Of a stretch of 64,000 nt of DNA, positions 57,721 through 64,000 are shown one piece after another. A program made the position numbers and the translations under genes. The stretch comes from Eunapius fragilis (Eukaryota; Porifera; Demospongiae; Spongillida; Spongillidae). Within the stretch, counting starts at the first letter, position 1. Each line of letters starts with the position of its first letter. A model generated the notes under the pieces. It was not told the DNA's origin, searched no databases, and saw only the letters and a program-made list of their open reading frames with translations. Location of the stretch: positions 6,705,332 to 6,769,331 of the forward strand of contig OY811979.1 of the NCBI GenBank assembly GCA_963681505.1, given 5' to 3'.

Positions 57721-58841
57721 GAGGAGGTCTCAGGCGACCTTCTAGAGCTCTGCCAGCTCTTGAGGCTCTGGTGTGGGGAGCTGGTTTGCCTGGGGGGCGA
57801 GGGAAATGAAACGTGATATCTGTCTGCCTTGGAGGTGCTGTTTGGCCGCAATGAAGAACAGGGTACTAAAGAGTTTCATTACTCCTGGGTTCTTTGAGAA
57901 CTGGTTGATCCATGCCTGGACAATGGGCAGATTGTCACAGTTGAATCTGATGTGCCGTCCTGCCAGGAGTTAGCTCCAAGCGTGGGCCGCTGCCACTATG
58001 GCAAATAGTTCCTGCCACTGTGCGAACTGTTTGGGTCATTGCTGGTGTGGCTGCCAGTTGCCTCTGAACTAGGCCCCATCCAAGTAGGCCCCATAACCAC
58101 AGGTGCTGGATCCGTGTACAACTGGATGGACTCTGCACAGTTCCAATTTGGGGAGGAACATAGAAATGCCATTCCAAGATGGTAGGAAGCTGTTCCACCA
58201 TCGTATGTCAGCTCTGGCTTCAGAATTAAGATGGATATGGTGGTGGAGCCTCCTCACTGTGGGCGAGAGGTGGATAAGGCAATGTAGGATCAGTTATCGC
58301 TCAAAGGCTGAGCTCGCGTTGTAGTGGCATGTGAGCTTGCTGGAGCTCATGTAGTCCCAGGAGTGGCATGGGGGCAGGCCTTGGCAGGGTGCTCCACACC
58401 GCAGCCAGTGACCCAGCATATACAAGTAGGAGAAGGCACATTCTGTTCTCTTGATGCACTGTCCAAGGTTGAACCTCTGGCAGACTCCTCGTCTGATGGG
58501 GTGTGGGTTGCGTGCTCGACATGGTGATGATGACTGCCACTTGTAGCTTCGGAGTGTGTTGCAGATGCTCCAGTTGAAGCCCCAATCTGTGGGCATGGCA
58601 GAGGGTTGTTAGCTGGTTCGAAATGGAGGATTCGTGACACACCAAACCAGCAGGTCTTCACTGCATCCAAGCGAAGAGTCTGTTGCTTGTTCTTGGCTGC
58701 AGCTTGCCTGAAGAGCTTGTCGTACTTCAGGGATGCCGCGACGGAGTACACTGAGAACAGCTGGTAGATGATGGACTGGTAATTCACCAGCTCCAGTAGC
58801 TGAGTGCCAATCTGGACCCAGATAGGACAAAGATATTCCAC
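57720..58841 (-). pseudogene. DIRS-like gag and RNase H, reverse transcriptase core missing
   Basis: Minus strand. Gag-like: LLELVNYQSIIYQLFSVYSV from 58800, then a zinc-knuckle-like block (VCQRFNLGQC..CAF..GHPAKACP across frames) at about 58500-58350. It is followed almost directly by the DIRS RNase H: HHHIHLNSEARADIRWWNSF at about 58250, then CGYGAYLDGA, then FNCDNLPIVQAWINQFSKNP at about 57940. No RT palm motif lies between, so RT has been deleted. The tyrosine recombinase follows at 57720-56707, giving the order gag, (RT lost), RNase H, YR. Confidence 0.75.
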
Positions 58842-60583
58842 GCCTCCAGCCAGCTGCCGAGGTCAGAGACTTGGCGTCTGTGCTTGCCCTTCCTTTGCTT
58901 CCCGCCGGGGAGTGAGGAACCTGGATCGTCTACGGGAGAGAGAAGTTTCAAAGTGGGCATACTTACCGTTCTTGATCCTCTTGACTTCGCACCTCGAGGG
59001 GGGTAGGGACCATGGTAGTGAAGGGGGCGTCGAGGAAGCTGCTGTCTCGCGCGACCTGGAGTGGTGGGTCCTTTTTCGCCGCTTAAACTTCTTCTTGCAT
59101 GCGTCGGAGTCGCTGGACGACGAGCTGCTTGAGCTGCTTGAGCTGCTTGAGCTGCTTGACAGTTAGTGGCGGGAGCACTGAGCAGTTCTTTCTCTCCCTC
59201 CCGCGCTTTCCTAACAGTGATGCGGTGCTATTAAGTATTAATATGTGTATCATTATTGAAGCAATATTGATATCATGGTTGATGTACAAATGATATTCAA
59301 ATACTGCTCCAGGATGTTATCAACCTGTTCCAAGTTACTATGTCAACATTGATCCAATACAGATATTACATCAGTATTGGATCATGTTTGATATCATTGT
59401 TGTACCAAGGTTATTGTGTTTATCATCATTGAACCAATATCGGTAACGATTGGCTGTGTATCTGTCATGAGATGCTATATTGCACGTGACGACGTCATAA
59501 GATATTAAATGGATGATCTGAAGGTGCTATTCAGAACTCTAGCCGCTGTAAGTAAATGTTTTGTGTATATATTAGCCATAGACACGGTTACGCTGTTTAT
59601 AACCGTTAATCTGTAACGTAAAAGTCACATATGAACTAAAACTTTACCAAGTAGGCTACTTCATAACTGCAACGGCACTAAATTTAAAGTTGGATAGATT
59701 GCTTATGACTTAAGAAAGTGTTTGCGATGCATGCATGCATGCATTTCTGATGGTGGGCAGTAATATATGCATGTCTATCATATAGATGTATATCCCTAAA
59801 TATATCTCTCCGATTTTGTCATTATACAACTTTGCGCAAGCAATTATAGCATGTCACAATTGAGCGCGTATTTTAGCCAATGAAAATTTAGCCCGCGCTG
59901 TCTGATCCAACCGCAATAGAAACTGCAAGCATAGGTCACAATTGCGGGACGCCCAAGTGGCGGGCTGAATTTTGATTGGTTCGCTGCAATACGTAATCAC
60001 TACTGGAATGAAGGTTAGTTATTTCTACATCACGTGATTAAAGATTACAGAGTATGGTAGCGCTTCCTTCATCGGTGTGGTTTACAACGTTCGAAGTGAA
60101 AGAAACTTGGTACCGAAACTTGTAGACGTTGTGGATTGGATTTCCGAGTCGAGGCCGAGGTAGGATTGAACTGGCATGTGGCAAAATAGCACGTGGACAG
60201 CGCTTGCATGAAAGAGCGGGCGCGGGTAGTACCACAGTGACCGCAAAATTTAGGGGCAAGGAAGTATGTGGCCGCGGTGGGGTTTGGTGGCGGTGGTGGT
60301 GGTGGTGTGCGCTGACAGTGAGCATGCCAATATGGAGGGAAATGATTTTTAGATGTAATGATATTCATATTTATTGTCGACTTGTGGGTAGGCGATACAT
60401 CATGGTAATCATGAATTTCAATTGTCCCCGTAAAGTAAGGATTACCAACTTTTACGCTCTTATGATGGGTTTTTGTTAAAAACCAGTCAGGCTGGAGTTT
60501 TATACCACCCTCCTGCTTTAACAACAAAGGAGTTTGATGCGCCATCATGCTCCGTCATCATGCTGACCCGAGAGAGTGCATTT
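58842..60583. other. Mostly featureless region with one candidate first exon
   Basis: Contains a four-copy 12-base repeat (GAGCTGCTT) at 59125-59160 and a small palindrome (GATCCAATAC..GTATTGGATC) at 59351-59383. At 59511 an ATG (MDDLKVLFRTLA) is followed by a GCTGTAAGT donor near 59549, downstream of GTGACGACGTCATAAG, a possible CRE-like site. This could be a first exon, but no partner exon was identified. Confidence 0.35.
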
Positions 60584-60878
60584 CAGGGGCGGATCCAGAA
60601 TTTTTTTGCGAGGGGGGGCAAAGGGGAGGGGCGTTAATAATCATGGTTGGAGCGTGGCTACGAAATATTGTGCGTAAGAGAGGAAGATGTACCCGGGGTC
60701 TGGGCTTTGCCCCAGCCGCTTTTTACTGTTATCATGTTACTTCGGCGCGTTTTCGTTGTATTTGCATCATCAGGGCGACGTAAGACACCGCCCCTTGTAG
60801 CTATGAATATTTAATTTCTAACTTGGGGGGGGGGCAAAACCCAGTTTCCCCCCCCCCCCCCCCCTGTATCCGCCACTG
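60584..60878. mobile_element. 295-base non-autonomous element with CAGGGGCGGATCCAG ends
   Basis: Left end CAGGGGCGGATCCAG, right end GTATCCGCCACTG. CATTT occurs on both sides (60579-60583 and 60879-60883), a 5-base target duplication. Poly-G and poly-C tracts lie just inside. The ends and duplication length match the element at 17237-17977. It is inserted into the RNase H part of the minus-strand gypsy element. Confidence 0.82.
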
Positions 60879-60883
60879 CATTT

Positions 60884-62855
60884 CCATTACTGAGGCCAGC
60901 TCTGTGCACCACTGAGTAGTTGAAGGGCCAGACTACATCGAGTTAGTCGGGAGTTGCTTTCCTTCAGCTTCTTTAGCCACACCAGTGATCGGTGGTCCGT
61001 CTCCACGGTGAACTTCCGGCCTAGGAGATATACTCGGAACGTCTCCATGCCCAGCTTGATGGCTAGACACTCCTTCTCGACCGTGGAGTACCGTACTTCC
61101 TGAGGGAGTAGCTTCCTACTGAAATAAGCAATAGGGTGATCACAACCCAGAGCATTCCGTTGGCTTAACACTGTGGTCATGCATGTCAATCATATAGTCC
61201 ACACTGCTCACCTGTTCTAGAGCTTCATACGGCCCTTGCCACTGAGCGAGCAGCTTGATTGTGGACGAAGGAAGTAGGACCAACACCTTGCTGCCAACTT
61301 TCAGCTCTCTGTACCGGGCGTTCTGGTCGTACCACTTCTTCTGTATTGTCCATCACAAGCTCCTTCATCGCCTCCATTCTGTCCTGAATCGTCAGGATGT
61401 GTGACATGACGCTCTCCGAACTCTTCTCCTTTCCTTCTTACATCTCCTTCAGCACGTCTAACGGTCCCCTCGGTGCATGTCCATACAACAGCTCGAAAGG
61501 CAAGAATCCCGTGGAGCTCTGGGGTACCTTGCAATATGTGAAAAGTACGTACGGTAGTAGCTGGTCCCAGTCCTTGCCCTTTTCGACTGCTGTCTTACTT
61601 AGCATCATCTTCAGGGTTCGGTTGAACCGCTCTACGAGGCCGTCTGTCTGTGGGTGGTAAGGGCTTGTGCGAATATGGCGTATGTGTAACAAACGATACA
61701 GCTCTTGTAACAGCATTGACGTAAAGTTAGTGCCCTGATCTGTCAGGATCTCCTTGGGAATTCCTACCCTTGCGAACAGTGTCACCAACCCGTTCAGCTT
61801 CCACGCTCCGCATGGCCATCGCCTCTGGATACTGGGTGGCATAGTCGCACACCACCAAGACATACCGATTTCCACGACTGCTCCTGGGTAGTGGCCCCAC
61901 TATGTCCATAGCTATACGTTCGAATGGCACAGAAATCACGGGGAGTGGAACCAGTGATACCCTGCAGACTTTTCCTCTGGACAGCTTCTGGCATTCTGCG
62001 CAGCCCTTGCAGTAGCTTGCCACATCGCGGTGCACCCCTGGCCAGTGGAACCTTTGCAGTATATGCGGTCCGCCGTTTTACGCTTCCCCATGCAGATGGC
62101 CAGCTGTAGGACACTGTGTGCAAGATTTAACACAGCCTTACGAAATTTCTTGGGTAGAACTAGCTGTTCCTCGGCCAAGTCTTCACCCGCTCCACCAGCT
62201 GCATGTTTTCTTCTGTGGTACAGCAATCCATCTTTCTTGAAATAGTTGCTTGACCGGTCATCCTCCGCCCCAGAAACAGCTTTTCTAACGGCTACAAGCG
62301 TTGGGTCCGCTTCCTGGGATGCTCTAAGTTCCTCTGCCGATGACCCAAGGACATCATCCGTTTCGGGCCTCTGCTGCCCAGCGGTGTCAAGCTCCAGTTC
62401 TGCCGTTTGGAGGTTCCTTCTCCCTCTACGCTTTTGTTGTCTGGTCTGCTTCGGTCTTGAGTAGCCCCCTTCAAAAATGCAGTCATCCATCTCGTTCCAC
62501 AAGTCCCAAACTTCCCCTTCTGTGCTCGTAGAACTGCTCTCCACCGCCACTGGATTTGGGCTGACCACACTCTTCTGTTCGTTCGAGCGCTCCTCCTGCT
62601 CCTTGCTCACCTTGGCTGCTTCCTTGCTCTTGTAGTCACCATGTACGCCCGCTGTTCACCTGGGGAAGTGGTCCTCGGAGCTATCTTCATTCCAAGTAAT
62701 TTACCCAGTTCGCTGACGTCAGTGCCCAATAGTATCGATGTGGGTAGAGTATCCGACACGGCAGCGACCGCTTGAATGTAGCGTCCCTCCAACTCAATCC
62801 TAACATTGCACAACAGGTACAATGCAGAGTCACCATGCACACATCTCACCACCAT
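60884..62855 (-). pseudogene. Gmr1-like gypsy retroelement: protease end, integrase, then RNase H; RT missing
   Basis: Order on the minus strand: protease tail (VSDTLPTSILLGTDVSELGK) at 62855-62607; a spacer; the integrase zinc-binding region (LPKKFRKAVLNLAHS..CAECQKL) at about 62170-61990; the integrase core (FERIAMDIVGPLPRSSRGNR, ILTDQGTNF, SPYHPQTDGLVERFNRTLK) at about 61930-61590; the integrase C-terminal region near 61350-61200; then directly RNase H (HPIAYFSRKLLPQEVRYSTV, TDHRSLVWLKKL) at 61140-60890. RT is absent: the join lies near 61185. Integrase upstream of RNase H is Gmr1-type order. Several frame breaks and the element at 60584-60878 interrupt it. Confidence 0.85.
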
Positions 62856-62884
62856 GCCATCCCCTTCCAGCAGCTGGTCCTTCT

Positions 62885-62992
62885 TGTAATAGTCGCCCCA
62901 GAAACGGTTTCCCTGACCGCGGCTACAAGCGTTGGGTCCTCTTCCTGGGATGCTCTAAGTTCCTCTGCCGATGACCCAAGGACATAATCCAC
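62885..62992 (-). repeat. Local duplicate of gypsy segment 62253-62358
   Basis: About 105 bases (GCCCCAGAAACGGTTTCC .. GATGACCCAAGGACATAATC) repeat the sequence at 62270-62358 with several differences, in the same orientation and about 630 bases apart. It belongs to the acidic linker between protease and integrase. Confidence 0.85.
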
Positions 62993-63298
62993 GGATTATT
63001 GAACACATATGCATGATACCACCATCAGAGATAATATATTATCTCTGATGGGTTAGCCACCCACACACCCACACCACATGCACACAGTTCCAGTTCAAGT
63101 CTTGAACTCTCCAGTTCCACTATCATGTTGGACTATCTTGCTGTCAAGGACATCAAACTTGGATCTGCCTACAGAAGCACCAACCGACAGAAACGTTTGC
63201 AACACGTGCACAATGTTTAGACTGAAAATTCCGATGCAGACATTTCCATTTAAACCCCATCAAGCACGTAGCAGCGTCATGTGCAGCCAATTACATTT

Positions 63299-63498
63299 NN
63301 NNNNNNNNNNNNNNNNNNNNNNNNNNNNNNNNNNNNNNNNNNNNNNNNNNNNNNNNNNNNNNNNNNNNNNNNNNNNNNNNNNNNNNNNNNNNNNNNNNNN
63401 NNNNNNNNNNNNNNNNNNNNNNNNNNNNNNNNNNNNNNNNNNNNNNNNNNNNNNNNNNNNNNNNNNNNNNNNNNNNNNNNNNNNNNNNNNNNNNNNNN
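63299..63498. other. Assembly gap, 200 N
   Basis: Exactly 200 undetermined bases, probably a nominal gap length. The repeat copy begins immediately after it. Confidence 0.99.
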
Positions 63499-64000
63499 AT
63501 TCAACTCATGTACCTCATCTCTTGACAATCAATCAGCACATGGACACACTAATTTTAATTTTTCATGTATATATTGGTTGTGGAAGCATATACGCTAGCA
63601 TAGCTACGTCCCAAGCAAACTGACATGCTAATTATATGGTATTTATACTAAGCATTACACATTTGTACATATAACCTTTTGCACATTACCTTCCAAAAAA
63701 AACCTTGAACACATTTATGTTTGGCCTATGCCACCTAGCACAGCATGTCAGGATACATTGTCAGAGAAGCCAGCTAGAGCTGAAGTGTTATGTCAACAGT
63801 TACAGGTGTTAATGTAGCATCTGAAGCAAAGCATCAGCATGCTGAGGCAGGCATGAAGTGTTAATCCCTAGCCTGCATGACATGTGATACCAGGAGCAGT
63901 ACTCACAACCAGTTTAGAACCACCCCCCCATAAAAAACCCCTGCGCTCCCTTACCATTGTTATACTGCTATTGTGTGGTATTATATTGAGGGGTGTTCAT
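63499..64000. repeat. Dispersed repeat copy B, identical to 2589-3090
   Basis: Same orientation, 502 bases matched to the end of the window with no difference noticed. The left edge coincides with the assembly gap, so the true boundary is unknown. Confidence 0.9.

Overview
This window is eukaryotic and looks like a non-bilaterian animal, most likely a demosponge (inference). Genes are split by very short introns of about 40-100 bases with GT-AG borders. Immunoglobulin-domain receptors are encoded one domain per exon. CA/GT microsatellites, minisatellites and poly-G tracts are frequent, and the palindrome TACATGTA is strongly over-represented. No operon, bacterial gene, rRNA, tRNA or CRISPR array was seen. 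A 200-base run of N near the end marks a draft assembly.

Left part (1-13.5 kb): a broken OTU-type cysteine protease interrupted by a GAT microsatellite; a repeat copy that recurs at the window end; a degenerate minus-strand module of Lys/Arg-rich exons; a 37-base minisatellite; and scattered unrecognised exons. From 11 to 19.6 kb lie decayed exons of an Ig/FN3/transmembrane receptor, with a hAT transposon (itself carrying a smaller element) and a relic of a second transposase family between them.

Middle (19.7-42 kb): the standout is an apparently intact 4,264-base DNA transposon at 24118-28381. It has a 790-residue intronless transposase, inverted ends of about 610-720 bases and a probable 4-base target duplication. 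To its right are a 16-base minisatellite, a Ty3/gypsy fragment with integrase upstream of reverse transcriptase, a pair of ~0.5-0.6 kb direct repeats, a second copy of the 37-base satellite in the opposite orientation, a minus-strand LRP-like/FN3 receptor, and several large minisatellites (61, ~29 and 27 bases).

Right part (42.8-64 kb): a well-preserved seven-Ig receptor on the plus strand (42784-45649), with a transmembrane helix made largely of valine codons. A 19-exon UHRF1 orthologue lies on the minus strand (47923-52224); its reading frames join correctly across nearly all introns apart from one extra base in exon 4. Next is a minus-strand glycoside hydrolase family 3 gene with an in-frame stop. 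Two retroelements follow on the minus strand, a DIRS-like tyrosine-recombinase element and a Gmr1-like gypsy element, both missing the reverse transcriptase core. Small foldback and CAGGGGC-ended elements are nested among them.

The host genes suggest two themes: cell-surface recognition or adhesion (Ig, FN3, YWTD, EGF) and maintenance of DNA methylation (UHRF1). Much of the remaining sequence is mobile-element debris. All family calls rest on recognising motifs by eye; no search was run.
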